A stretch of 64,000 bases of DNA from Macrophomina tecta (GCA_024180945.1 JAKSGN010000006.1:1302001-1366000), one strand, 5' to 3'; shown: positions 12,094-23,857, numbered from the stretch's first letter. Program-made: numbers and translations. Notes: a model not told the origin generated them from the sequence alone.

Positions 12094-14162
12094 TGTTCAG
12101 TCGTGGAGACTGGATGGTATTCTTGAGGTGAATGCCAGTCGACTGGCTGATGACTATTTCAGTCAATATAATAGTATATATTACGTTGATGCTGCTTCCA
12201 ATACGTCCGACATGTCACCTCGACGCGAGGAACAGCTCCGCGGAGGCGGACTGGGGAAGGTGAAATCAACTCGGCAAGTCACTTCCGGCAAAACCGAAGA
12301 CAAGCTCCTGCTGGGTATCCTTGCAGGACAGCAGTGCGCCGAGCAGTCTGGACCATCAGGCTATCTTAAAGCGGCGTGTTGCGCTATGACTCGCGGAGAA
12401 ATCGGATATCAGACGGGTCCCAGACGATAGATGACGGGCGCGCCATGATGGGCAGACGGACGACACATGCGCAGGAGCGACAGACGGAGCATCTTGCTGG
12501 AGGGAAAGGCGAGCGCCGGCGCGGGCATGGAAAAAAAACACGCGACGGGCGGACGGCTGGCAACGCTGGGCCCCCTACTAAGAGCGCCACGCACAAGGGC
12601 CATCCTAGGCCCGGGCCTGATTCAAAGATTCGGGCGGGACTCCGCGTGGCTGATCAGCAAAAAGCGGCCCTCATCGGAGGACGCTCCACGTGGGCGGTAG
12701 GCGGATGCCACGCGGTGTGCTGCGGGATCCCACGCTCCCATTTGCCACGCTGACCCTTCCCCGGTCCGGTTCTGGCCTTGTTCGTGAGGGTGCTGGCAGC
12801 CGACCGGAGCGAAGCCGAGCAGGCGCTCGCCAGCGCGATGACGACGATGGGGGAGGGAGCATTAGGCCATCGTGGCAGAGGCGTGGCGAAAGGGACGGTC
12901 GCGCACGCAGCGCGCCACGCGCGTGCAGGCCATTCGTGCTGCACCTCCAGCCAATTGCGGGCGGGCCCGACTTTCCACCAATCCCAGCCGTGGAACGCGT
13001 GATGCTGCTTAGAGACCCGGTGCTGGCACCGGTGCTGTCCCTTTCCTCTCCGTGACTTCTGCTTTTCTCTGCTGCCTCGCTACTGCCCAAATCGCGCCAT
13101 ACTTGCTGGGTGGATCCGGGATTAGGCGCTTCCTTCGCGCTTCGCCCACAAGCCACACGGCTTGACAGCGGAGCCAATGCATCGTCACTGCAGGCCGTTG
13201 CAGCGTCTGGACCAGCGTTTGCGTTCGGGTCCTGCAATCAATCTCGATGATCGAACGCTTGTTTTCCCCTCTGCGTTCCCATTCGGTGCTCTTTCTTGCC
13301 ATTTTCGGAGCACGCCGAGCTGCGGCTTCTCGGAACATTCGTGGCCTGGTTTCCTGGGGCCCCCTTTTTTGCCCTCCAACTCCCTATCTCGTCCAGCCAG
13401 TCGCATTTCAGGCTGCACAAGAAAATTAAAACCTTCCTACCACTCCCGACCTACCTTTAGCTCGTCTTCCCGTTTTCGGTCGTCCCGTTCCCACCTTCCT
13501 TCAACATCCCGCCCTTTGAGAGAAACTAAAGAAAAACGGAGAGCCTTCCCTGCTGTCCGTACGCTACGGGATCGTACGAGGCCTCGATACTGTTTCTCAA
13601 CGGATCTAGAACGAACGCAGCGAAGTATGTCGGCCGGTGGTGCGCGCGGGTGCCTGGCGCCCCGCTATCCCGGCCACCAGCATCTGCAGGCAGGGCTGCG
13701 GCGTGAAATGCCTTGACGTTGTCCTCGTCTGCGGAGGAAAGAAAATGACATGCAAACGAAGCTCATCAGACCACTTGTGCCGGCCTTGCTCCCCGCGCAA
13801 GGCTGGGAACGTCTCATCAGCCGTTTTAAACTTTTTCTGCCGACCAAGGCGACGCGGGAAAATGGAAAGGGTAAGGCGGAAAGATGAGTTGGGAAGCGTG
13901 TCAGTCGGCCAACACAAGGAGAAATTCGTCGGTGCTACCTGAATAAGACCAAGCTGTGCGAATGGGCAAGAAAAACTGACAGATCGCGGCGGGCTTGCCG
14001 GAGGACGACGAAACGCGCTACAACACGTCTGCATGAGTTGCACCAATGATCACTCTCGTTGCCATCGGCTCCGCACCTAAAGGATTGCCCCATGAAGATA
14101 GGAGCAAAGGAAGAAAAAGCTTCCCAAATGGTGGGAATATCCGAAATGCACAGGATACTCAC
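12094..14162. other. No supported gene
   Basis: GC-rich DNA with overlapping open frames on both strands and no recognisable domain. The part next to 14163 is where the missing second half of the VOC relic would be expected. Three-frame reading of the minus strand down to about 13.85 kb did not reveal it. Confidence 0.4.
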
Positions 14163-14385
14163 CCTTCGCCGGGCACGTGGTATGAGACTCCTGCCGCGCG
14201 ACAGCCGTATCCTTCTTTCCGGTCCAGAAATCGGCCACTTTGGTCTCCGTGGAGCCCGTCTCGATGCATTCCGGCAGCGAGAGTATGGCGGTGTAATTGA
14301 GCAGACCGAGTGCGCTGGGATAGAAGACCACCACCGCATCATACTTTGCGGGCGGAGCCGCAATGCCCACGTGGTTGAGAGACAT
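14163..14385 (-). pseudogene. Truncated glyoxalase/bleomycin-resistance (VOC) domain relic
   Basis: The frame starting at 14385 begins MSLNHVGIAAPPAKYDAVVV and continues through VADFWTGKKDTAV. This matches the N-terminal half of the small fungal VOC-fold proteins (vicinal oxygen chelate; HVGI metal-ligand strand near residue 5). A clean GTGAGT donor follows at 14162. Family members then continue with a second half carrying another metal ligand near the C-terminus (a DPDG-N-E-type motif). I could not find that half downstream in any minus-strand frame. The remaining sequence also departs from the family in places. I read it as a truncated, probably dead copy. A distant or diverged second exon is the alternative. 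Confidence 0.55.
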
Positions 14386-17240
14386 GACTAGAAAGTGCGG
14401 GAAGGTCGATGCGGGCCTTGAAAAAACAAGGTGCACCACGTGTAGATGAAAAGTGTCCGCGGCGATGATACTTCCGATCGACAGTGCGTGGTAGGCCTAT
14501 GCTTCGGAATGCTTCCCTTTCGACAGCTCATCTCTGCGAGATTCGCCTTCTGTATATGCCGAATCAATCTGTGGTCGTGCGATTTTCATACGCTGTTGGC
14601 GGGTCAGACATCACCGTGAATAATCTCGTAGATGCCGCAAGCAAAGCGAGGCTCATATGAGCACTAGTCCTGAGTCATTGAATATAGGGGCCTCAGTCAT
14701 GGCTGGGCTTCCCAATAGGGAAGGTATCAACATGTTGGACGCAAACTGAGTTCTCGATTAGTACGTGGCAACTGAATTACAGGTAAATGAAGCAGTCCTC
14801 TGGATGCGGCTATCATCTAGCTCTTTGAATACTTATATGTACGTATGCAACCAACTACATCAGCTGTGAGAAAAAAGGACAAGTAGGCTTGGATGGTCAA
14901 GGAAGAGAGTACAAATGAATCGCTGATGAGCTATTCATGCATTCTCTGGCCTCATTTATAGTGCTATCTAGGCTATTGATGAGTCATTGTTGCGGTTTGG
15001 TACTGGTTGAGCGACTGTGGGTAAGGGTTACCAACATATTAGTGCCAATGAGTACCGTTGGGACTAAACCGTGACATCAGCCTCGTGACCAAATTTTTAT
15101 CAAGGTCGCGCTATTGCTGGAATCAAAGAGAAGAACATTAACCCACTTATCTCTCTGGTGGAGGTTGAGTATCTTTAGCCAGCCTTTGTCTCTGCTTAAA
15201 CAAATCGATCCATAGTCTCAGGACGTACGTGTCTCGGCTCGAAATCACTATGACCAATATGTTAAAATATAGAGAGCACACACGATGAGAAAGATTTCCA
15301 TTCTCGTAGCCGTTCAGGGGGAAAGGGAAATTCAAAACGATGGTGGAGCCGCAGCACCGGTTCGACGCAGTTTTTTAATTAGTAGAAGATTTGTTGGAAT
15401 AGCGGTTTCACGAGCGTTATAACTATACTAGTTAGCTTTACAAGTGTCTTAGTAGTATAGCTAGCGTTAGTAGCACGGATATAAGAGGGCACCCCCTCTT
15501 ATTCCTGTCTATGACCGAGAACCTCATTTTTCCACCAAGTTCAACAAGATTACATGGACAGCTCAGAAGTCATGTGCGAAAATTGGGCACCGACAACTCA
15601 ACGCTTGGAGAGACGTGAGAGCGCTGACAAGGGCACGAGATGAAGGCCGTTGAGGAATACAAGCTTCGGCCCCTTTGAGGAGTAGCATTCGAAAAAAGTC
15701 ACTCGCCAGAGAGACCAAGTAGATGCCTACTCGCCGCTTCAGGCACAACCAGAAGCTTTAGGATGTTGGTTTTCTGAATCTTCAGTAGCTTCCGACGCCC
15801 TTTACACCGCCCTTTGGTCAAAACGCAAGTTTCGCAGTGTTGAAACCATAATGGATTAACCCTCTAAGGGGCTGACAACTAGTAGAGACTATGTACACTT
15901 CTGAGGTGGGACTAAGCCCAATCCGGCATTCCATTCTAGGTAGATACTACGTGCGACCCGTCGAGCTTCAAGACGCAGCATAGCTCAGCTGACGTCGTAG
16001 AGAGCGGAATCAAGCCCACTAATATGAATTTGATGCCACCCAGATCCGTCGACGCAATGCTCGCGTTCAGAGCTGAGAAGATGAATATTGTCTAGGCCCA
16101 GGACCGAATCAGCGACACCGGAAACCCGACGTTGGAGCCTGGGATGTTCTCAGCTTCCGCAAAGGGAGACACCATTTCTACCAAAAATTATTTTGGTTAC
16201 CCTCATTCCATACTGTTAAATGAGGCCTCGACACAAGACGAGGTCATGGCACTTCCCCGTAATTCTTTAGTATGATTTTAAACAAATCCTGAGCCTCAAC
16301 CTCGGTTGATATTACGTGTTCAGCCAAGATCTCAACGCTGCCTCCACGTTTACTTGCTATCTCACTCACTCTCGATCCCGCTTTGTGCATGGTTTCGACA
16401 ATATTGATTCTGTCCCGTTAGTCCGGTATATCGTGGTCGGGTTCCACTTTCCTGACTACTTTTTCGTCCTCAATAGGGTTATATTCGAGGCTGCAGGTCT
16501 TTATTGTGGAGACCGAAGTCTCCATATGTTCGCATAAGAGGTGAGCTGTCATGGTTTATGGGTCCAACTGCAAAGGTGGATAGGAATCTCTGCCGGGCAG
16601 TGGGGCAATTCGTGGTGGATCAAGCGAGAAATCCCTCCAATCAAGGGGAAGAGAATGAGGGCCTTTCCTGCAGGCCCAATTCATACATAGCGGGTCGTAG
16701 TTAATTTCTATAAAGATGGCCCACTTGTATATTGGCATAATATCAAAGTCCGAGTTGCTGTGAATTGAGAAAGTCCAGAGAATAACGTGCAATGTGCAAT
16801 GTGCCATATGAAGCAGTCACTACCTTGTCCATTCACGATGAACCGAAAGATTAGCTGGTCAGGTCCGAACTTCAGATTTTTCTTCACCTTGCAAACACGC
16901 GTAGAAACCTGAAGCAGTTTCGAGTGTAGTCGCTCATCATATCCACGTCCTGATGACGGCGTCTACTCCTCGCAGGCGATAAAAAGGCGAATGTGCGCTG
17001 TTGCTGAAGCTCGTAGCCGAAGGCGGCTCCTTTCGCACTGCAGAAGCAGGAACTGCAGCTGCAGAACGCACCGCCTTCGAATGGCTTTCTTTGTGAAATT
17101 TCGTCATCACCGATAGAATGAAAGCGGCCAATACATTTGAGAATGCTTTGTAATCGATACATTTGCGCTTGGTCATTTGCAGCTGAACAAGAGGGCGAGT
17201 CAGCTGAGCACCATGCTGCGTTTCTAGGGAAGCATTTGTA
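14386..17240. other. AT-richer gene-poor stretch, possible decayed DNA
   Basis: About 2.9 kb with lower GC than its neighbours and only short open frames, none recognisable. It contains a perfect 9-bp hairpin at 15481-15502. The composition would fit an old, mutated repeat, but I see no transposase or reverse-transcriptase motif and no long terminal repeats. Confidence 0.4.
15481..15502. repeat. Perfect 9-bp inverted repeat (hairpin)
   Basis: ATAAGAGGG and its reverse complement CCCTCTTAT are separated by CACC. No T run follows directly and no gene ends here, so a terminator role is not supported. It lies in an AT-richer gene-free stretch. Confidence 0.7.
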
Positions 17241-18614
17241 TCAAATCGGCACGGTCAAAGGGTTCATCGTTCTAATTCAATGTCAGCACTCGTGTGGCTT
17301 GCAATTACAGGTCAAAAATGCAACGTACGTAGCACCACCATCTACCACCAAATTTGCTCCAGTGATGTAACTGCTGAAGCCACTGGCCAGAAAACCCACA
17401 ACCTTTGCAATTTCTTGGGGCAAGCCGGCACGCTCCAATCCAATATGCTCCTTCTGACTCTATGCCCATGAGTATGCACCTCGTGGACCTGGATTTGAGG
17501 AAGCCTGTGGCGATTCACTTACATTTTCGGACTGCAGGCTCGAAGGTGGTAACTGAGAGCTCATGCCACGCATGTCAAATCCCTTCAGGTCGATGCCCAT
17601 ATCAATCTGCCCCGGCGAAATGCAATTGATCCTGACGCCGGTCCCTGTAGGCCAAGTCAGCATCGCGCCGTAATCGGGCGTCAACCCTACGCTTCTTCCG
17701 TATCGAAGGTCCCCAGGTGCAGTAAAGGAACAGCCACCGAAAACCCCAACTTACCCTTCAAACTAGCCACTCCCGCTCGTACGACTCCCAACGCCGCATG
17801 ACTGCTCATTGTAAAGCAAGGACCCCAGCATCCGCCATACGTGCTCGCAACACTGCTTACCACCACGATGCTACCCCACGGGACTTCCTTTGGTACCGCA
17901 CCGGCGTACCGCCCAGTTTCGCCAGTCGTTGTCTTCTGCATGGCGGGCGGAGCATACTTCAGGGCGAAGAAAGGCGCCATGGCATTGGCCTCGAAGCACA
18001 TGCGCAGGTCTGTAGGGCTTGTATCGGCGATGGAAGGCGGGCCTAGCAGACCCGAAGACGTAATCCAGACATCCAGACGGCCCCAGCTGTTAAGGATATC
18101 ATCGATAAGCGCGAGTGTGGACTCTTCGGTCGCGAGCGCATATGGGTAACCTATGACCTTCGTATTGGGGTGGCTGGCGTTGACAGCGGTGGCGAGGGAG
18201 GTATATGCTGAATGAGCATCAGGTTCCGATGAACATGCTCAAGAGGCGTCAGCGACAGACCGAAAACTGAGGGTGAGTATTTTAACTTGCCATAGATACA
18301 TGCGGCGCCGTGAGCTACAGGGTACGCGTTAGCCAGGGACGTAGCCAAGCGGCTTCACTCAAACTTACCAGCCAGCTCGCAGACGATAGCCCTGCCAATT
18401 GGTTGCATTGCACCAGTTACGACACAAACGAACCCGTACTGTAAGAATCCAAGCAGCTTTAGTGTCCGAACGCAGCATATCCAGGCGCTCTCAAGTTGGA
18501 GTACAGGAGGGGACGCACCAGCTTTCCGTCTGAACGGTAGGGTGAGAAATTCTCAGAGTCCATAGTGCCACCATTGAGCTGCGGTAGAGGTCCAGAAGCG
18601 GGTTTAGATGCCAT
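17241..18614 (-). CDS. Short-chain dehydrogenase/reductase-fold protein lacking the YxxxK catalytic pair
   Basis: Modelled as seven exons encoding 308 aa: 18614-18519, 18438-18369, 18314-18291, 18207-17755, 17644-17523, 17459-17329 and 17271-17241. Intron 3 is GC-AG (GCAAGT donor). The last intron has a GCTGAC branch box and yields the ending TTMNPLTVPI. The Rossmann cofactor motif is visible as TGAMQPIGR (residues 40-48). The GRLDVW strand, the catalytic-serine strand (VVSSVAS, 180-185), the INCISPGQI strand and the C-terminal NLVVDGG are also present. At the position of the SDR Tyr-x-x-x-Lys pair the protein reads FTMSS (195-199), so both Tyr and Lys are absent. The NNAG-like motif is also changed, to TSSG. 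All frames are intact, so it is probably expressed, as a non-catalytic or mechanistically altered SDR. Its substrate is unknown. Confidence 0.8.
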
Positions 18615-19202
18615 TGTGCCTGGTTATCTCGATGTTCTCCCGCAATGGGCGTCTAGCAGATTGCAACGAGACGGTGGGGTAAGAGCTTGTCCTTGGGAGA
18701 CAAACTGTGAGAACACAAAACAGATTCAGGATGAAAAGCGGCTGGTGGAGGGATAGGTACGCCATGGCGGTAACTAGACGTAACAGATTGGGCGATAGCA
18801 GCGTCTCCTGAGGCGTGGGGAGCTCAGTGTGCGACAAAGTCCACGGAGATGCTCGACCTGCACGCGGGGCTTATCGTTATCGCATCGTATGACGTATCCA
18901 CCAACCCAGGCCATTTGCAACCCCGTTCTTCTGATTAGCGGCGCACCTTGCAATGCATTCCCTGTCGGGCCCGTGTTTCGAGCCGGGTTGGTGCTCCACC
19001 GTCGTTTACTACGCAAATCATGCAACATGCCAAGCACCTACATCAGGCGTCATCAGAATTCTCCATTGATTGCTTTTGCTTTATCCCCGAGCCATCCGAA
19101 AGCCCATTGCTGCTTCCATAACCATCCCAGTCATAAGTGAAGCACAAGAATCTTGCCTTCATCCCGACATTACCTCTGGCCATCTATCCCGTGATATCAC
19201 TT
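18615..19202. other. Intergenic region between SDR start and eIF3d stop
   Basis: Contains the presumed SDR promoter and the eIF3d 3' untranslated region. No further gene is apparent. Confidence 0.5.
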
Positions 19203-21032
19203 TTATTCCTCGTCCTCCTGCTCCGCGACTGCGCCATCGTCCGCCTCCTCTTCAAACGTGTTCTCCGGCACCTGGTAAAGGCGGAGAACAGGCTTGTTGG
19301 GGTCCTTGACCAGCACGTACTTGCCCTCGGGCATCTTGAGACACATGTCCGTGATCGTGCGGACAATGCCCCAGCCGTTGGCAAGGTTGAGAGCCATCTG
19401 GCTGGCGAACTCGCGCGGCTTAGCACTGAGGACACCCAAGATGACGTGGTCGTTGTTGTTCTTGGGGTTTGTGCGAGAGACGAAACTATATCTTTATTAG
19501 CAACTATTTGTTTCATTTAGTATGTGGGACTTACCCAAGCTTCATTGAGTCGGCATTGGCGAGGATACTCTGGACGGTCCAGCGAGCAAGTTTGCAGCTA
19601 TTGTTCTTCATTTCAGTGGCAAGGACAGCACCCCTCTGGCTAGCCAGCTTGCTGCGCCAGTCAAGAGCACCACCAGAGCCCTGAGCCTTGTTGTCGAACT
19701 CGTTTAAGGCCTTGATGGTCAGGAACTGGTCTTCGCCGTTGATGTTGTTCTTCACAGCAGCATCAAGCTCAGTCCTGACGACCAGGTGGAGAGGTTCCTC
19801 ATCGTCGTTCAGCGACAGGTCAAATTTGCGGTACCTGTAGGTCTTGGATGCCGGCGGAGCAGTCTCTTCCTCTTCGTTATAGAAGGGGTGTGCGTGCGCC
19901 ATGTCCTTCTTCTGGCCCTCCTGAACGACCTGGAGCGGGAAGACGTTGTTGATGTGGGTAGCCTCCATCATCAGCGCACTGGGATTGTTGATCGTGTCCT
20001 TGTTGCCCTCTGACGTCTCGAGCGGTGCGTCCATGGCGTTTTCGTTGACGGTGACCATGTCGATAGTAGAGTTATCCCGCTTGTCAATGAAGACCTGGTT
20101 ACGGCGGCGTGTGATGACCAGATCCCACGGGTACACCGACTTAGGCGCACACATGAGCATGGAGAGAATGCTATCAGTGGCAAAGATAGTCGCCTCATCC
20201 CTCTCAGCAAGCTCCTGGATGATGGGATCGCTCGAAGTCGTAACGTTGTAGGCGGCACGGTCAAGGACCTGGAGTTTCCTCTCAGACGTCTTTGCGCCGG
20301 GAGCCTTGTCGTAGGAGCGGTCATAGTAGTAAAGGAAGCCGTAGCTATCGAGATCCTCGCCATCAGGAGTCTCAAGGTTGAGCTTCGCAAGGCGGGAGAA
20401 ATCAATCTCCTCGAGGACAGCCCAGTCAGGCTTGACCTGGACGGAGGCGTCCCGATTGCGCTGGGGCTTGTCATCCCTCCAACCAAAACGCCTGCCGCCG
20501 CGACCGCCACGCTGACTGCGGTTATCGTATCCACCCTGCTGCTGCCTGCCCCCAACACGCTGGAATGTGCCCCTGCCGCCGCGCGCAGCAGTTCCGCCGC
20601 GCTGGCCACGGCCGCGGAAAACGGTGCCACCGCCCCGACCAAAACCACGGGTCCTCGCCGAAGTGCGGGTGTTGTCGACGACGGAGAAAGTGGCCTCCTC
20701 CTCGGCGACCTGGATCGCGAAAGGGTTGTTCGCCTGAGACGCGCCGTAGACTTGCTGATCTGGAGATTGGAGGGTCAGCAACGATGTCAAAAGCGGGAGT
20801 GCGCAGAGACAGCCGACATACCACGGTAGTTCCTGCCACTGTACTGCTGACGACCACCGCGTCCATCGCGGTCTTTGCCCTCAGTCCAGTCGGCCATACG
20901 GCCTAAGCGATCGGCCTTAGAGTAGGGCGCATAGGGGACGCCCTCGAGCATAGTCTCGCTCGAAGTAACAGGGCCCCAGCTGTCGGTGGCGGGCAGAGCC
21001 GACACAAGGTCGAGAAGAGAAGCGGGCGCCAT
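19203..21032 (-). CDS. Eukaryotic translation initiation factor 3 subunit D
   Basis: Subunit of the cytoplasmic eIF3 complex that helps recruit mRNA to the 40S ribosome; eIF3d is known in other eukaryotes to bind the mRNA cap. Exons are 21032-20822, 20759-19535 and 19485-19203, giving 572 aa, close to the family norm. Both introns are short (62 and 49 nt), the first with a GCTGAC branch box. The protein starts [20 protein letters not shown]. An Arg/Gly-rich RNA-binding-type stretch follows at about residues 95-150 ([16 protein letters not shown]). The long conserved core includes [20 protein letters not shown] across the last junction. It ends in the usual acidic tail ([16 protein letters not shown]). 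It is transcribed divergently from the gene at 21360. Confidence 0.95.
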
Positions 21033-21359
21033 GATTGTTCTGGGGAGGGTGGTGGTGTCTGGCGGAGCAAAGTGCGTCAACGCGGGAATTTTGATATCTT
21101 GGCGCGCCGGGGCGTTACTAAGCGACTGCGCGTCCCTTGGCCAGCACCCGCGCCTTGGTCCTTTCTCTTCACCACCCCGGCCACGCTCCGCCGCGTCCGT
21201 TCCATCGCCCCTGCACGTGCTTGCGCGCTGCAGTACACCGCTCCGCATCTGTCACCCCGCGACACGCACCTGATCGAATTTGATAGTCTAGCAGTATTGA
21301 CGTCCTTCGAAGCTCACCTTGCCTCCCGTGACCATGGATCTCCGTGCCTGTTCCAAGAT
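21033..21359. promoter_or_regulatory. Divergent promoter region, eIF3d / conserved unknown
   Basis: About 330 bases separate the two start codons on opposite strands, so the promoters must share or overlap this interval. I see no clear TATA box. The plus-strand frame stays open through most of it, so the true start of the plus-strand gene could lie further upstream. Confidence 0.6.
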
Positions 21360-23126
21360 ATGCTCGAGACAACTTTGGATATGAAGGAAATCCTCGTCCA
21401 TATTTCAGCGCCTACCTCTCACCAGGACGACGAGCGTTACAGGAGGCTCGCCGAAGCCTATGACGACTTCGAACCTGCAGCCTCAACTCACTACATTGCT
21501 GGAGCCTGCAAGGTGGCCAATGTGAACGGAAGGACTCCCCGCCATGTTAGCCCCGGAATTCCTGCCACCGTCAGAGCAATTGGCCGGCAACTTGCGCATT
21601 GCGGTGTGATTGAAGAGGAACCATCAGCTCACCCAACCATCGAAACACCTCGAGTCAAGGAAACTCCCGTCACCATTGGTTTCGTCGAGCCTGCTCAAAT
21701 CGTTCCTGATTCTCTAAAGTCCACTGTTAAAGGCAGAAAACTGGAACTCTACGCGCAAGCACCGGACTTTGGCAGTTTCACGAGTACACCTGCCTCTCGG
21801 ATGCCGATAGAGCAACTGCTTGAAGAGGACCGGCGGTTCACCCAACAACAGCGGTCTTCTGTGAAGCGCAATGCATCCGGCCGTCCGAAGAGCTTCACGC
21901 CGGGGAAAGCCCCGCATCCTCTGTTCATTGAAGACACACAGGAGACATTGGCCGCACTTGAAGACCATGCTGATTCCTCTTCGTTTGGGTCCTGGCCATC
22001 ATCTTCAGCTGAGTCACCTACTATACTGAGGTCCAGCAAAAGGTCTTGCTTATTGGACGAGTCCCCAGATACAGAAATCATCCAAGCCAGTTACCATGCT
22101 AAGGCACCAGCATCGGATGCGCCTATTTTCTCAAGCACATGGGCCCCGCCTCCTCGTATGCCACCGACAGACAGCATGAGCTCAGAGATGCCAGAGGACT
22201 ATCACCTAGGCAACGCTCTATCTGCGTCTTTGCGAACATCTGAACAGTCTGAACCTGGCTCTGCCAACGGGTCGGCACTTAACAGGAATCCAGGTGCAAC
22301 ACCTCGATTCCGCGGATTGCAGAATATTGTTAGCAAGAAGCAACATCCATCTCTCGCTCAGGCCCGACCTGATGGAATCACGAGAGTAATCTCTCAACCA
22401 TCTGCTTCCGTACAGGATGCGTTGGTACCTGTGCAGTTCGAGGCTTCCATTAACAATCAGGGAAGAGTTTTACGAGCTTCCACGCAAAAGAGTTTTGAGA
22501 TTGTCCAAAAAGACAAACAATCGTCTCGTCTTTCCACAACTGTCTCAAAAAATATCACCCAGTCTCAGAGGCTTGACTTCTCCTCTCTTCCGCTGCATTT
22601 ATTGCCTAAGCAACCAAGCGCAGAAAAGAGGCTGGAATTCAATGGGGTCACTTCGATGTTGGAGCGCTACGTTAAAAAGACTCCAATAGCCCACTACTAT
22701 AAACCAGCCGCAGTCACTCGTACAGTCGGCGATGAAGAGCGCGGGTGCTGGATGTTTGATACGTCAAATTGGGAGCCAATATGCCAGCACGAATTTTGGA
22801 CGCGCATGCAGTACTTACTCGAGCGAGGCTATCTAGGAGACATCTGGTTGCAGAGAAACGTTCCGGAGAACTTGCATTGTGACGGGACCGATGGTGGCGA
22901 AGCCAATGGTTTAGGCGTAGTGTGGGTGTTCTGTTGGGGCCAGGTTGTACCATATCTTTGGATCATGCTGTTGGTGGAGAGCAAACGGCAGATTCAAAAG
23001 TCGAAGGCGTGTTGGGCAGTTGGGCCTATTGAGGAATTGGAGGTCGTGGTTCGAATGCCTCAAACTGGGCATACGCGCTCGAAACAGTCTTTTCACGATA
23101 CAAGTTTGCATCAAATTGGAGCCTAA
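21360..23126 (+). CDS. Conserved hypothetical protein
   Basis: Open frame of 588 aa from the ATG at 21360; an ATG seven codons later (21381) is an equally reasonable start. I do not recognise a named domain. The first 60 residues (MKEILVHISAPTSHQDDERY, then AEAYDDFEP) look folded. A long Ser/Pro-rich middle follows, containing an acidic LFIEDTQETLAALE segment. The C-terminal 150 residues are rich in Trp and aromatic residues (ERGCWMFDTSNWEPICQHEF, then LLERGYLGDIWLQRN). The order is an ordered N-terminus, a disordered linker and an aromatic C-terminal module. Codon use and the absence of stops over 1.77 kb support a real gene. It shares a divergent promoter with eIF3d. The frame has no obvious intron. 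Confidence 0.72.
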   Translation: MLETTLDMKEILVHISAPTSHQDDERYRRLAEAYDDFEPAASTHYIAGACKVANVNGRTPRHVSPGIPATVRAIGRQLAHCGVIEEEPSAHPTIETPRVKETPVTIGFVEPAQIVPDSLKSTVKGRKLELYAQAPDFGSFTSTPASRMPIEQLLEEDRRFTQQQRSSVKRNASGRPKSFTPGKAPHPLFIEDTQETLAALEDHADSSSFGSWPSSSAESPTILRSSKRSCLLDESPDTEIIQASYHAKAPASDAPIFSSTWAPPPRMPPTDSMSSEMPEDYHLGNALSASLRTSEQSEPGSANGSALNRNPGATPRFRGLQNIVSKKQHPSLAQARPDGITRVISQPSASVQDALVPVQFEASINNQGRVLRASTQKSFEIVQKDKQSSRLSTTVSKNITQSQRLDFSSLPLHLLPKQPSAEKRLEFNGVTSMLERYVKKTPIAHYYKPAAVTRTVGDEERGCWMFDTSNWEPICQHEFWTRMQYLLERGYLGDIWLQRNVPENLHCDGTDGGEANGLGVVWVFCWGQVVPYLWIMLLVESKRQIQKSKACWAVGPIEELEVVVRMPQTGHTRSKQSFHDTSLHQIGA

Positions 23127-23857
23127 GAATAGACGAGAGAATACGGTTGGTAGTTTATGTATAGGCTGAGGCGGAGAGCTAATGGAACGATCAAGCGTAA
23201 AAATAGCTGTGGAGACCAGTGGGCAACTGCTGCGGGTCATGCTATTGCCCGCGAGTCAGTGAACATAAGATTGAAGACGCAAGGGACCTTGGCACCAGGA
23301 TGGAGCAATATGGCAGCTCGATAGCGACTGGGCTGAAGTACAGAGTTACGTCGTCCGACCCAGCTAGGTCGAGTGCCGTATCCCCTGACGGAACCTGAAT
23401 CATAGTACCACATTGCTCTCTGATCCCCAGATGGAATCAACCAAGCCCCTTGGAAATCGGATGTCCGTAGAAAGAGTCTCTGAGAAACGCTGGCTTTGGT
23501 GGGAGCACTCGGGTACAGCCAGGATGGACTAAGCCGGTCCATGCTGAGCTGGATTGCGGCCCCAAATAGTCGGAGTGCCGACTACTGACTGCCGACTCAG
23601 CTGCATGGCGCATGCTTCGGCCTCGATGCCGCCTGCTATCTTTACACAAACAACCTTCAAGCTTTCGCATCCACCGATCAGAGGCGCAGCTGCATGCTGT
23701 TTCGCCGGCCGGAGCCGGCACCCGCACATTGACGGTTTCGGCCACGACGCAACACGGACACCTGCCTAATATTACGACGCGAACTCGCCTGTCTCAAGGG
23801 ACATGAGCTCGTAAATCGCGACACCCGACAACGACACAACATCAACCACCACCCACC
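23127..23857. other. Intergenic region
   Basis: Holds the 3' region of the upstream hypothetical gene and the promoter and 5' leader of the phosphodiesterase gene. The latter start has a strong fungal context (CACCATGGC). No other gene is seen. Confidence 0.5.

Noticed and set aside
17283..17328. Reading the SDR straight on to the TGA at 17285-17283
   Set aside because: Splicing at GTACGT (17328) to the acceptor before 17271, with a GCTGAC branch box, gives a more SDR-like C-terminus (MNPLTVPI) than the unspliced Cys-rich tail.
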